Assembly (NCBI RefSeq): GCF_029813785.1
Contig: NZ_JARVKY010000012.1
Coordinates: 62,001-126,000, forward strand
Direction: 5' to 3'
Length of the DNA: 64,000 nucleotides
From: Streptomyces sp. DH41
GTDB taxonomy: Bacteria; Actinomycetota; Actinomycetes; Streptomycetales; Streptomycetaceae
This document shows, piece by piece, positions 25,622 to 34,136 of the stretch. A program made the translations under genes and the position numbers. Each line of letters opens with the position of its first letter. The stretch's first letter is position 1. The notes under the pieces are model-generated. The model was not told where the DNA came from, did no database searches, and saw only the letters and a program-made list of their open reading frames with translations.

Positions 25622-25906
25622 ATGGACACCTACGGGGGACGGCGTACGCAGGGCGAGCGGGACGCGATCACGGTCGAGATCGGATACGCGCTGTGCAGCG
25701 CGGCGTTCGCGGGGGCCGTGCTGTTCGGGGCCGTGGCCGGACCCGCGTATCTCTTCGCACCGCCGGCCGGTGTGCGGGGCGCGCTCGTCGGCTCGGGTGT
25801 GGTGCTGGCCGTCGTGGTGTTCCTCGTCCGTGTGGTGAGCGTGCTGGTCCGGTTCGCGCGCGGTGGTCAGCCGAGCCAGCCCGGCCGCACCAACCCCGAC
25901 TCGTAG
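25622..25906 (+). CDS. Small DUF6332-type membrane protein
   Basis: A 94-residue protein with a polar N terminus (MDTYGGRRTQGERDAIT) and two membrane helices at about residues 20-48 and 53-75. It fits the Streptomyces DUF6332 family as I remember it. Function is unknown. ATG 25622 follows a purine-rich GGGAAAA stretch. Its last 40 bases overlap the 3' end of the convergent response regulator gene, so antisense pairing of the two messages is possible. Confidence 0.75.
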   Translation: MDTYGGRRTQGERDAITVEIGYALCSAAFAGAVLFGAVAGPAYLFAPPAGVRGALVGSGVVLAVVVFLVRVVSVLVRFARGGQPSQPGRTNPDS

Positions 25907-26532
25907 GCCAGGACGACCAGTTGGGCCCGGTCGCGGGCGCCCAGCTTCACCATGGTGCGGCTGACGTGGGTCTTGGCGGTGAGCGGGCTGACGACCAGGC
26001 GCCGGGCGATCTCCTCGTTGGACAGGCCGATGCCGACCAGGGCCATCACCTCCCGCTCCCGCTCGGTGAGCCGGGCCAGTTCGCCGGCCGCCGCGGGCTC
26101 CTTGGAGCGGGCCGCGAACTCGGCGATCAACCGGCGCGTCACCCCCGGTGAGAGCAGTGCGTCGCCGTCGACCACCGCCCGTACGGCGCGCAGGAGTTCG
26201 TCGGGCTCGGTGTCCTTGACCAGGAAGCCGGAGGCACCGGAGCGGATCGCCTCGAAGACGTACTCGTCGAGTTCGAAGGTGGTGAGCATGACGACCTTCA
26301 CGTCCCGCAGCCCTGCGTCCCCGGTGATCCGGCGGGTAGCGGCCAGGCCGTCGAGGAGGGGCATGCGGATGTCCATCAGGACGACGTCGGGGCGTAGTCC
26401 GCGGATCGCGCGCACCGCCTCCTCGCCGTCGGCGGCCTCTCCGGCCACCTCGATGTCCGGCTGGGCGTCCAGCAGCGCCCGGAAACCGGCCCGTACCAGT
26501 GACTGGTCGTCGGCGAGCAGTACGCGGATCAC
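25867..26532 (-). CDS. NarL/LuxR-type response regulator
   Basis: A 221-residue two-component regulator. The receiver domain has the phospho-acceptor Asp in VVLMDIRMP (about residue 53), the acidic pair in LLADDQ and Lys in LVKDTEP. The C-terminal LuxR helix-turn-helix is LTEREREVMALVGIGLSNEE and following, near residue 150-205. It overlaps the upstream sensor kinase gene by ATGA-type coupling at 26529-26532, so the pair is one unit. Likely targets include the MMPL exporter gene just upstream on the same strand. Confidence 0.96.
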   Translation of the reverse strand: MIRVLLADDQSLVRAGFRALLDAQPDIEVAGEAADGEEAVRAIRGLRPDVVLMDIRMPLLDGLAATRRITGDAGLRDVKVVMLTTFELDEYVFEAIRSGASGFLVKDTEPDELLRAVRAVVDGDALLSPGVTRRLIAEFAARSKEPAAAGELARLTEREREVMALVGIGLSNEEIARRLVVSPLTAKTHVSRTMVKLGARDRAQLVVLAYESGLVRPGWLG

Positions 26533-27938
26533 CGGTCGTCCTCCTTGGCGTCGTCGACGTCGTTGACATCCGTGGAGCGCTTCACGTCGTCGGCGGGCTT
26601 CGCGTCGTCGGCGTGTTCCGCGTTGCCGGAGGGCTTCGCGTCACCGGAGGGCTTCGCGTTGCCGGAGGGCTTCGCGTTGCCGGAGGGCTTCGCGTCACCG
26701 GAGGGCTTCGCGTCACCTGCGGGTTTCACGTCGATCGGCAGGGTCGCGAGGACCCGGAATCCGCCGTCGGGGCGTGGTCCCGCCTCGATGGTGCCACCCA
26801 GCGCCGCCGCCCGCTCCCGCATCCCGGCCAGTCCGTTGCCACTGCCGCCCGCCTCGGCGCCGGTCGCGGGCCCGTCGTCGTCGACGCGCAGTCGCAGCGC
26901 GCCGCCGTCCCGGCCGAGGCGCACGCGCGCGTGCCGCGAACCCGAGTGCCGTACGACGTTGGTGAGGGCTTCCTGGACGATGCGGAACGCGGCCAGGTCC
27001 GCGCCGGGCGACAGCCGCGGTGGCTCCCCCTCGACCTCGACGGTGAGACCCGCGCTCGCCGCCTGCTCGACCAGTTCGGGCAGCCGGTCGAGGCCGGGAG
27101 CGGGCGCGCGCGGCGCGTCGCCGGGGGTGCGGAGGGTGTCGAGGACCTGGCGCACCTCGCCCAGCGCCTCCTTGCTCTTGGCCTTGATGGTGGTGAGAGC
27201 GGAGCGTGCCTGCTCGGGGTCGTTGTCGAGGAGGGCGAGGCCGACGCCCGCCTGAACATTGATGACGGAGATGCTGTGGGCGAGGACGTCGTGCAGTTCA
27301 CGGGCGATCCGCAGCCGCTCCTCGTCGGCGCGCCGTTTGGCCGCCTGGGCCCGTTCGGCCCGCTCCCGCGCCCACTGCTCACGCCGGGTCCGGGTCAGCT
27401 CCGACAGTGCCACGATGGCCACCACCCAGGTGGCGATCACGATCTCCTGCCCCCAGGACGCGGCCGCGTCGCCGGACGGAGGCAGCCACCGGTAGAGCCA
27501 GTGCGTCAGCAGGGCCAGCCCGGCCCACATCACCGCCATCGCGGCCCACGCGGCCCGGCGGTGCCCGGCGACGACGGCGTTGAAGCAGGCCACCGCGACG
27601 GCCACGAACACCGGCCCGTACGGGTACCCGACGAGCAGGTAGACCAGGGTGGTGACCGCCGTGCCGAACACGACGGGCACCGGATACCGGAGCCGCCACA
27701 GCAGGACCGCTCCGGTCAGGAACAGCAGCACGCACGCGAAGGGGTCCAGCGGGACCCGTTCGCCCACCTGGGCGTGGGCGGCGAAGTTGGAGCCGAACAG
27801 CACGAACGCCGTGATCAGCGTCGTGGAGCGCCAGGGCCACCGGGAGCGGTGTGCCTCGTCGCCCCGGTCGTTCCACCACGGGGGCCCGTGCCGCCACCAC
27901 TGCGGCGACCCGCCCCCGTGCTCGCGCCTTCCGTCCAT
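26529..27938 (-). CDS. Sensor histidine kinase with a repetitive C terminus
   Basis: A 469-residue membrane kinase of the DesK/NarX-like HisKA_3 type. The N-terminal half has about five or six membrane segments, a coiled linker follows, the phospho-acceptor His is in RIARELHDVLAHSISVI, and the HATPase shows as FRIVQEALTNVVRHSG and NGLAGMRERAAALGG. The catalytic part is complete at about residue 400. The last 65 residues are a hydrophilic array of KPSGDA/KPSGNA hexapeptides from an 18-bp DNA repeat, then an acidic tail. ATG 27938 lies 7 bases after TAGCGT, so it may be leaderless; GTG 27947 is an alternative. It lies 53 bases after the MMPL gene. Confidence 0.92.
   Translation of the reverse strand: MDGRREHGGGSPQWWRHGPPWWNDRGDEAHRSRWPWRSTTLITAFVLFGSNFAAHAQVGERVPLDPFACVLLFLTGAVLLWRLRYPVPVVFGTAVTTLVYLLVGYPYGPVFVAVAVACFNAVVAGHRRAAWAAMAVMWAGLALLTHWLYRWLPPSGDAAASWGQEIVIATWVVAIVALSELTRTRREQWARERAERAQAAKRRADEERLRIARELHDVLAHSISVINVQAGVGLALLDNDPEQARSALTTIKAKSKEALGEVRQVLDTLRTPGDAPRAPAPGLDRLPELVEQAASAGLTVEVEGEPPRLSPGADLAAFRIVQEALTNVVRHSGSRHARVRLGRDGGALRLRVDDDGPATGAEAGGSGNGLAGMRERAAALGGTIEAGPRPDGGFRVLATLPIDVKPAGDAKPSGDAKPSGNAKPSGNAKPSGDAKPSGNAEHADDAKPADDVKRSTDVNDVDDAKEDDR
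26628..26717. repeat. 18-bp minisatellite inside the histidine kinase gene
   Basis: Five near-identical 18-bp units (plus-strand consensus GGAGGGCTTCGCGTYRCC) run from 26628 to 26717, with two degenerate units before (26592-26627) and one after. On the coding strand they encode KPSG[D/N]A. The unit is a multiple of three, so copy-number change keeps the frame. Confidence 0.92.
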
Positions 27939-27991
27939 GACCGCCACGCTAGACGCCGGGCGCCGGGGGCGGCGTCACCCGCGCGTGGTGA

Positions 27992-30223
27992 TCACACGTA
28001 CTCCCGGGGAAGTACGCCCTCCCCTTCCCCTCCGTCCGGGCCGTCCGCTCCGTTCGCACCGTCCGCTCCGGACGCCGTGGGTGTGCGCGCCGGTGCCTCC
28101 TTCAGCCTGAAGCGGCGCAGCGGTCGCGGTGCCCACCAGTTCGCGCGCCCCGCGAGCCGCATCGTCACCGGCAGCAGCACCACCCGGATGAGGGTGGCGT
28201 CGACGAGGATCGTCAGGGCCGTGCCGATACCCAGTTCCTTGAGGAAGACGACGCCGCCGGTGGCGTACGACAGGAAGGACAGCGCGAGGATGCCGGCCGC
28301 GGCGGTGATCAGCGGGGCGCTGCGCCGGATGCCCTCGCCGACCGCGCGTACGGTGTCCCCGGTGCGCTGGTGCTCCTCGGTGATACGGGCCAGCAGGAAG
28401 ACCTCGTAGTCCATGGACAGGCCGTACGCCACGCAGAACATGAGCACCGGGATGCTCGGCTCGATGGATCCGGTCGGGGTGAAACCGAGCACCCCGGACA
28501 GGTGCCCGTCCTGGAACACCCACACCAGGCAGCCGAACATCACGGACAGACTGAGCAGGTTCAGCACGGTCGCCTTGGCGGGCAGCAGCACACTGCCCGT
28601 CATGAGGAAGAGGATCACGTACGTGGCCACCAGCACGATCCCGACGGCGTACGGGAGCCGGTCCAGGAGCGTGGCGCGGAAGTCGGTGGTCTCGCCGGGG
28701 TAGCCGCCGACCAGGGCGGGCGCCGGGGCCGGGGTGTCCCGGACGCGTTCGACGAAGGCGGGGACGTCGCCGTACATGGCCTCCTGCGTCGGTACGACAG
28801 CCAGCCGCACCCGCCCGTCCCGTGCCGTCAGACGGTCCTGGCCGGGCGCGCCGGTGCGCTCGCCCTGGCGGTAGGTGCCTTCCGGCGCGTCGACCTGGAA
28901 CACGCCGGGGAGCCGGGAGAGCGCGGCGGCGTACCCGCTCGTTCCGGCGACCTGATCCGGGACGCCTCCTTCCAGGACGACCTGGACCGTGTCCGTGGGT
29001 TCGGCGGGGAACTCCCGGTGCACGATCTCGGAGGTGGTGCGCGAGGAGGTGCCCTCGGGCAGGGTGCGTTCGTCGGGCAGTCCGAAGCGCAGGCCCAGCA
29101 GCGGAGAGGCGGCCACCAGCAGGACGGTGAGGACCCCGGCGCCGGCCAGGAACGGGCGGCGCATGGCCGCGAGCGCGGTGCGGTGCCAGAAGCCGGAGGC
29201 GGGCGCGGTGGGCCGCTCGACGCGGTGGCCCCAGCGGGCGAGCGCGGCGGGCAGGAACAACACGGCCCCGGCGACCGCGGTGAGCACCACGAAGACACCC
29301 GCGTACGCGAACGAACTGAGGAAGAAGAACGGGAACACCAGCAGCGCGCACAGCGACACCGCGACCGTGACCCCGCTGAAGAGCACCGTCCGCCCGGCGG
29401 CGCGGGTCGCACCGATGACCGCCTCCGGCTGGGCGTGCCCGGCGGCGCGCTCCTCGCGGTAGCGGTTGATCACGAACAGGCCGTAGTCGACGCCCAGTCC
29501 CAGGCCGAGGACGAGTGCGAGGTTCGCGGCGAACGTCGACACCTCCGTGACCTGCGCGACCGCCCGCAGCCCGGCGAGCGTGCCGACCACGGAGAACAGG
29601 CCGACCGCCACGGTCAGCAGCGCGGCGACGGTGCGCCGGTAGACCAGGATCAGCAGGAGCAGTACGGCCGGCAGGGCGAACAGCTCGGCGCGCAGGAAGT
29701 CGGTGCGGGCCTGCTCGCCGACCTGCCGGGAGATCTCCTCCTGGCCGCCCACCCGGACGTCGAGTTCGGGTGTCGTGCGTGTCAACTCCGCTGACCGGGT
29801 GGCGAGTTCCTCGCGTGTCTCGGTGGCCGTGCCTTCGAGGCGGGCGAGGATCAGGGCCCGGCGGCCGTCCTCCCCGCGCAGGGCCGCGCTCCCGGCGTCC
29901 CAGTAGGCGGTGACGTCCGTGACGAGCGGCAGATCACCTACCTCGGCGGCCAGTTCACGGGCGGCCCGTTCGGTGCGCGGGCTGTCCACGTCGCCGTCCC
30001 GGGCCGTGATCAGGAGGGCGAGGTTGGGGTTTCCGGTGCGGAAGTGCTCGCGCAGCCGGTCACCGGCGCGGACGGACTCCGTGCCGGGAGCGTCCCAGCG
30101 GGAGAGGTCGAGGTCGCTCTGCGCGCCGGCGCCGTACGCGCCGAGGCCGATGAGGGCGAGCAGGAAGCCGAGCAGCACCGCACGGCTGCGCCGCACGGCC
30201 AGGCGGCCGAGCCGGGTGAGCAT
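27992..30223 (-). CDS. MMPL-family (RND) transporter
   Basis: A 743-residue membrane exporter of the MmpL/actII-3 type, energised by proton flow. Two halves each have one helix, a large extracytoplasmic loop, and about five more helices. GLGLGVDYGLFVINRYREE and YGLSMDYEVFLLARITEEH are the paired motifs with the proton-relay Asp-Tyr. The C terminus is Gly/Ala/Asp-rich. ATG 30223 (MLTRLGRLAVRRSR) fits the family; the open frame to 30439 is low-complexity. It is followed by a sensor kinase and response regulator and faces a BTAD regulator across a 12-bp repeat array. Likely cargo is a lipid or secondary metabolite. Confidence 0.95.
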   Translation of the reverse strand: MLTRLGRLAVRRSRAVLLGFLLALIGLGAYGAGAQSDLDLSRWDAPGTESVRAGDRLREHFRTGNPNLALLITARDGDVDSPRTERAARELAAEVGDLPLVTDVTAYWDAGSAALRGEDGRRALILARLEGTATETREELATRSAELTRTTPELDVRVGGQEEISRQVGEQARTDFLRAELFALPAVLLLLILVYRRTVAALLTVAVGLFSVVGTLAGLRAVAQVTEVSTFAANLALVLGLGLGVDYGLFVINRYREERAAGHAQPEAVIGATRAAGRTVLFSGVTVAVSLCALLVFPFFFLSSFAYAGVFVVLTAVAGAVLFLPAALARWGHRVERPTAPASGFWHRTALAAMRRPFLAGAGVLTVLLVAASPLLGLRFGLPDERTLPEGTSSRTTSEIVHREFPAEPTDTVQVVLEGGVPDQVAGTSGYAAALSRLPGVFQVDAPEGTYRQGERTGAPGQDRLTARDGRVRLAVVPTQEAMYGDVPAFVERVRDTPAPAPALVGGYPGETTDFRATLLDRLPYAVGIVLVATYVILFLMTGSVLLPAKATVLNLLSLSVMFGCLVWVFQDGHLSGVLGFTPTGSIEPSIPVLMFCVAYGLSMDYEVFLLARITEEHQRTGDTVRAVGEGIRRSAPLITAAAGILALSFLSYATGGVVFLKELGIGTALTILVDATLIRVVLLPVTMRLAGRANWWAPRPLRRFRLKEAPARTPTASGADGANGADGPDGGEGEGVLPREYV

Positions 30224-30274
30224 GGGAGGGGCCTTTCTTCCGAGGGGTCGGTCCGCACACCTTCGGCCCGGACG

Positions 30275-30322
30275 CTGGAAGGACGACTGGAAGGACCGCT
30301 GGAAGATCCACTGGAATGCGGC
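30275..30322. repeat. Four 12-bp direct repeats between the MMPL and BTAD regulator genes
   Basis: Units starting CTGGAA at 30275, 30287, 30299 and 30311; the first two read CTGGAAGGACGA and CTGGAAGGACCG and the later ones diverge. The array ends 21 bases before the BTAD gene ATG and lies 52 bases before the MMPL start. SARP/BTAD proteins bind direct repeats of heptamers at about 11-bp spacing (family knowledge), so this could be the regulator's own site. Confidence 0.8.
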
Positions 30323-30342
30323 GCCCGGGATACGCTCGACGG

Positions 30343-31272
30343 ATGGGTGAGGGGACACCGAGGACACCGGCAACACCGGGAACACCGGCAACACCGGGGA
30401 CACGGGCAGCGCCGAGGGCACCGGGGGCTTCGGCGGCACCGGGGACTACGGCGGCATCGACGACAGTGGCGGCACCGGTGCCTACGGGAGAGGCCGGCGC
30501 GACGAGCACCCTGCGCTGCGAACTGCTCGGCCCCCTGCGCGCGTCGCGCGACGGCGTCGAGATACCCCTCGGCCCGCCGAAGCAGCGCGCGGTGCTCGCC
30601 GTGCTGCTGCTCCAGGAGGCGCGCCCCATCTCGTACGACGGTCTGGTCGAGGCCGTGTGGGGCGGGGCGCCACCGGTGCACGTGCGCAATCTCGTACAGA
30701 AGTACGTCTCCGGGCTACGCCGCGCGCTCGGCGACGATGCGGAGCTGACGTGGACCGGCAGCGGCTACCGCCTCACCGGGGTCCACGCCGACGACCTGCG
30801 GCAGCGTCGGGAACTGGTGGCCGAGGCAGTGGCCGCCCGCGACACCGGCGAGCTGCGCCGAGCCGCCGAACTGGCCGGGCGGGCGGAGCGGTTGTGGCGT
30901 GGCGAGTTCGCCGAGGGGCTCCGGACGCCCTACCTGGCGGCGGAGAGACTGCGCTGGGCCGAGAAGCGGCTCACCGTCCTGGAGGCCCGGCTGGCCGGCC
31001 TGATCGAACTCGGGCACTCATTCGAGTGCGTCCACGAACTCGTCCGGCTCGTGGCCGCGCACCCCCTGCGGGAACGCCTCAGCGAACTGCTGATGCTCGC
31101 GCTGTACCGCGCGGGCCGCCCGTCCGACGCGCTCACCGCGTACGAGGCGGTACGGCAGCGGCTCGCCGAGGCGATGGGCTCCGACCCGGGGCCGGGACTG
31201 CGGTCCCTGCACGCACGCGTCCTGCGGCAGGACCTGGCACTACTGCCTCCGCCGAGGGTTCCGTCCGGGTGA
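30343..31272 (+). CDS. BTAD (AfsR/SARP-type) transcriptional regulator
   Basis: A 309-residue pathway-type regulator. The first 50 residues are a disordered Thr/Pro/Ala/Gly leader built from a 9-bp repeat. The OmpR-like winged helix (about residues 58-130) includes LGPPKQRAVLAVLLLQ and VQKYVSGLRRALG. The bacterial transcriptional activation domain covers about residues 140-300. It lacks the NB-ARC and TPR parts of AfsR, so it is SARP-sized. ATG 30343 (GACGG upstream) is preferred over 30316. It diverges from the MMPL exporter and two-component genes and is their likely partner in control. Confidence 0.93.
   Translation: MGEGTPRTPATPGTPATPGTRAAPRAPGASAAPGTTAASTTVAAPVPTGEAGATSTLRCELLGPLRASRDGVEIPLGPPKQRAVLAVLLLQEARPISYDGLVEAVWGGAPPVHVRNLVQKYVSGLRRALGDDAELTWTGSGYRLTGVHADDLRQRRELVAEAVAARDTGELRRAAELAGRAERLWRGEFAEGLRTPYLAAERLRWAEKRLTVLEARLAGLIELGHSFECVHELVRLVAAHPLRERLSELLMLALYRAGRPSDALTAYEAVRQRLAEAMGSDPGPGLRSLHARVLRQDLALLPPPRVPSG
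30354..30407 (+). repeat. 9-bp repeat encoding a Thr-Pro leader
   Basis: Six 9-bp units of the form RACACCGGS run from 30354 to 30407 and encode T-P-x triplets at the start of the BTAD regulator. The unit keeps the frame, so the leader length can vary. Confidence 0.85.
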
Positions 31273-31280
31273 GGGGCGCC

Positions 31281-31994
31281 TCAACGGTGGGGGGAAGGCT
31301 GTGGGAAGACCAGGCCCACCGCGTGGGCGAGCCGCTCCGCCGCGTGACGGAAGAACGTCTCCCGGTCCTCCACGACCCGGTTGAACTGCCCGAACACCTC
31401 GAACCCGACCAGCCCGAACAACTCGGCCCAGGCCGCCGTGAACGCCGCCACCGTCTCCGGCGGCAGATCGGGGGCGAAGTCCGCGGCCATCCGGTGGGCC
31501 TCGGGCCTCAGTTCGGCGGGCAGCGGCGGCTTGGCGAGGCCCGTTCCCCGATGGGCGTCGCGCAGGACGCCCATGAACACGTAGGCCACCCGGCCGGCGG
31601 CGGGGACCGTGTCCACGGGCGCGGTGTAGCCGGGCACCGGTGATCCGTAGATCAGCGCGTACTCGTGGGGATGCGCCAACGCCCAGGCGCGTACCGCCTC
31701 GCACACCGCGGTCCAGCGGCGGGTTGGTCCGGCGTCGGCCGCCGCGTCGTGGGCCGCCTCGGCGGCCTCGCCGAGCGCGTTGTAGGCGTCGATGATGAGG
31801 GCGGTCAAAAGATCGTCGCGGCTGGGGAAGTAGCGGTAGATGGCCGACGACGCCATGCCCAGCTCGCGGGCCACGGCCCGCAGCGAGAGCTTGGCGGCGC
31901 CCTCCGCCGCGAGTTGTTCGCGCGCCTCGTCCTTGATGGCGGCGGTGACCTCGATCCGGGCACGGGCGCGGGCGCCGTGTGTGGTGCTGCTCAT
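31281..31994 (-). CDS. TetR-family repressor
   Basis: A 237-residue regulator. The N-terminal helix-turn-helix is at about residues 15-60, with LSLRAVARELGMASSAIYRY as the recognition part. The C-terminal ligand domain matches the group with the TetR_C_33-like WAELFGLVGFEVFGQF segment. ATG 31994 (MSSTTHG) is the natural start. Its upstream region carries several AGAGCA-N-TGCTCT dyads shared with the divergent nitroreductase gene, so it should repress itself and that gene. The ligand is unknown. It ends 8 bases from the convergent BTAD gene. Confidence 0.95.
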   Translation of the reverse strand: MSSTTHGARARARIEVTAAIKDEAREQLAAEGAAKLSLRAVARELGMASSAIYRYFPSRDDLLTALIIDAYNALGEAAEAAHDAAADAGPTRRWTAVCEAVRAWALAHPHEYALIYGSPVPGYTAPVDTVPAAGRVAYVFMGVLRDAHRGTGLAKPPLPAELRPEAHRMAADFAPDLPPETVAAFTAAWAELFGLVGFEVFGQFNRVVEDRETFFRHAAERLAHAVGLVFPQPSPHR

Positions 31995-32017
31995 GCGTTC
32001 CAGTGTCCCACGTCGCC

Positions 32018-32124
32018 AGAGCAGTGCACACAAACGAGAGCACTGCTCTTGCTTTTCCGTGGCGACGCCGGGCATACTCAAACGCAGAGCGAGAGCAGTG
32101 CTCACAAAAGAGAGCGGCGCTCTC
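32018..32124. promoter_or_regulatory. TetR operator array
   Basis: Three palindromes share the AGAGC core: AGAGCACTGCTCT (32037-32049), GAGCAGTGCTC (32093-32103) and GAGAGCGGCGCTCTC (32110-32124). An extra half-site AGAGCAGTGC (32018-32027) forms a 10-bp inverted repeat with 32040-32049. They fill the 170 bases between tetR (leftward) and the nitroreductase gene (rightward). The match between sites and the adjacent TetR gene makes autoregulation very likely. Confidence 0.8.
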
Positions 32125-32164
32125 GCTATCGCTCCAGCCACCTCAAGCGACCTGGGGGTCACCG

Positions 32165-32617
32165 ATGTCATCAGCGCCGTACTACCGCAAGGGCAGCCCT
32201 GTCACCGTCCGGCTCAACGGCGTCATCGGCTGGCTGGCCCGGCACGGTGTCAGCCTCGCCGGCGCCGCGGAGATGTCCGTCCGCGGCCGCAAGAGCGGAC
32301 AGATGCAGCGGATCCCCGTGAACCCGCACGTGTACGGCGACGGGCAGTACCTCGTCTCGGCCCGCGGTCACTCCCAGTGGGTGCGCAACATGCGCGCCGC
32401 CGGCGGCGGGGAACTGCGCGTGGGACGCAAGGTCCGCACCTTCACCGCGGTGGAGCTCCCCGACGAGCAGAAGCTCCCCATCCTGCGGACCTACCTGGAG
32501 AAGTGGGGGTGGGAGGTGAACCAGTACTTCCAGGGAGTCACCGCCAAGTCCTCCGACGAGGAGATCGTCGCGTCCGCCGCCGACCACCCCGTCTTCCGGA
32601 TCGAGGTCAGGAGCTGA
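32165..32617 (+). CDS. Nitroreductase family deazaflavin-dependent oxidoreductase
   Basis: A 150-residue split-barrel protein of the DUF385/Ddn group, which uses coenzyme F420H2. The cofactor-phosphate binding loop is MSVRGRKSGQMQRIPV, and HSQWVRNMRAAGGGEL is the second conserved segment. ATG 32165 (GGGGGTC upstream) fits the family. It is divergent from a TetR gene and lies behind its operators, so it should be induced by the TetR ligand, probably a quinone or electrophile. Its last 11 bases overlap the convergent flavoprotein gene. Confidence 0.93.
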   Translation: MSSAPYYRKGSPVTVRLNGVIGWLARHGVSLAGAAEMSVRGRKSGQMQRIPVNPHVYGDGQYLVSARGHSQWVRNMRAAGGGELRVGRKVRTFTAVELPDEQKLPILRTYLEKWGWEVNQYFQGVTAKSSDEEIVASAADHPVFRIEVRS

Positions 32618-33965
32618 CCCCACCACCCGCGGCGCCCGCGGCCCCCGGACCGCTCGGACCGCTCGGACCGTCCGGAGTACCCGCGCCGTCCGAGCCGCCC
32701 GCGCTGCCCGAGCCGCCCGCGCTGCCCGGAGCGCCCGCGGAGTCCCCCGCGACCGCGGTCCGGCGGTCGATCACCGCCAGCGCCCGCTGCGCCAGCGGGT
32801 GGCTGCGGACCAGCTCACCCAGCGAGGTCGAGCCCTGCGTGATGTCCTTGAACGCCTTCCAGGCCGGGCGGAAACCGGTCAGGGCCGCGTGGAAGAGCCC
32901 CGGCCGGCGCTCGAACAGCGCCAGCATCCGCTTGCCGACACTCATCTCGACGCCGAGCCCGGCCTTGATCGCGAAAGCGTAGTTCAGGGCCTGCTTGCGC
33001 GCGTCCACGGCGTCGTGCGCCTCGGAGATCCGCACCGCCCACTCCCCCGCGAGCCGTCCGGACCGCAGCGCGAAGGAGATTCCCTCACGGGTCCACGGTT
33101 CCAGGAGCCCCGCCGCGTCCCCGCAGACCAGGACCCGCCCGCGCGACAACGGCGAGTCGTCGGCACGGCAGCGCGTCAGATGACCGGAGGAGATGCTCGG
33201 TTCGAAGCCGGCGAGGCCGAGCCGGGCGACGAAGTCCTCCAGGTACCGCTTGGTCGCCGCGCCCTCGCCGCGTGCCGAGATCACCCCGACCGTGAGCGTG
33301 TCGCCCTTGGGGAAGACCCAGCCGTAACTGCCGGGCAGCGGCCCCCAGTCGATGAGGACCCGCCCCTTCCAGTCCTCGGCCACCGTCTCCGGCACCGGGA
33401 TCTCCGCCTCCAGACCGAGGTCGACCTGGTCGAGCTTCACCCCGACGTGCGCCCCTATCCGGCTGGCGCTGCCGTCCGCGCCGACGACGGACCGCGCCAG
33501 TACCGTCTCCCCGCCCTGCAGGACGACGGCGACCGTGCGCCGGTCCGGCACCGCCGCCCCGTGCTGCTCCACCCGCGTCACCGACACACCGGTGCGCAGC
33601 TCGGCGCCCGCCTTCTGCGCGTGCTCGACGAGCTGCTGGTCGAACTCGGGTCGGTTGATCAGCCCGAACAGCATCTGCCGGGAGCGCCGGGTCCGGGTGA
33701 ACCGCCCGTTGTTCGAGAACGTCACCGCGTGCACACGGTCCCGGAAGGGCAACTCGAAGCCGGGCGGGAGGGTGTCGCGCGAGGGACCGATGATGCCGCC
33801 GCCACAGGTTTTGTAGCGGGGCAGCTCCGCCTTCTCCAGCAACAGCACGCGCCGCCCCGCGACCGCCGCCGCGTAGGCGGCCGAGGCCCCCGCCGGTCCC
33901 GCGCCCACCACGACCACGTCCCAGACCTGACGCGTGTCGTCCGCCGAAGAGTTCTCGCTGCTCAC
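32607..33965 (-). CDS. Geranylgeranyl reductase family FAD oxidoreductase
   Basis: A 452-residue flavoprotein. The FAD-binding dinucleotide fold is VVVGAGPAGASAAYAAAVAG near residue 17, followed by PRYKTCGGG with the conserved Cys-Gly pair. The second FAD motif is LVCGDAAGLLEPWTREG near residue 280. The family reduces isoprenoid double bonds, for example in menaquinone or glycolipid side chains. The last 45 residues are a Gly/Ser/Ala/Pro low-complexity tail, partly from an 18-bp duplication near 32690-32727, and look dispensable. GTG 33965. It diverges from the M20 dipeptidase. Confidence 0.92.
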   Translation of the reverse strand: MSSENSSADDTRQVWDVVVVGAGPAGASAAYAAAVAGRRVLLLEKAELPRYKTCGGGIIGPSRDTLPPGFELPFRDRVHAVTFSNNGRFTRTRRSRQMLFGLINRPEFDQQLVEHAQKAGAELRTGVSVTRVEQHGAAVPDRRTVAVVLQGGETVLARSVVGADGSASRIGAHVGVKLDQVDLGLEAEIPVPETVAEDWKGRVLIDWGPLPGSYGWVFPKGDTLTVGVISARGEGAATKRYLEDFVARLGLAGFEPSISSGHLTRCRADDSPLSRGRVLVCGDAAGLLEPWTREGISFALRSGRLAGEWAVRISEAHDAVDARKQALNYAFAIKAGLGVEMSVGKRMLALFERRPGLFHAALTGFRPAWKAFKDITQGSTSLGELVRSHPLAQRALAVIDRRTAVAGDSAGAPGSAGGSGSAGGSDGAGTPDGPSGPSGPGAAGAAGGGVSS

Positions 33966-34136
33966 GATGGTCTACTGCTCCCAACAAACCGCATGCCGCA
34001 CCTGACCCCCGCATCCTACGGCGGGCATCGCCGCAGGCCACTGTGGGAGGATCGGGCCTACCAATCCCCGTACTCGTCGTACTCCTGTACTGCTCGTACT
34101 CCTCGGTACAACGTCGCACCCACAAGGAGCGTGCCC

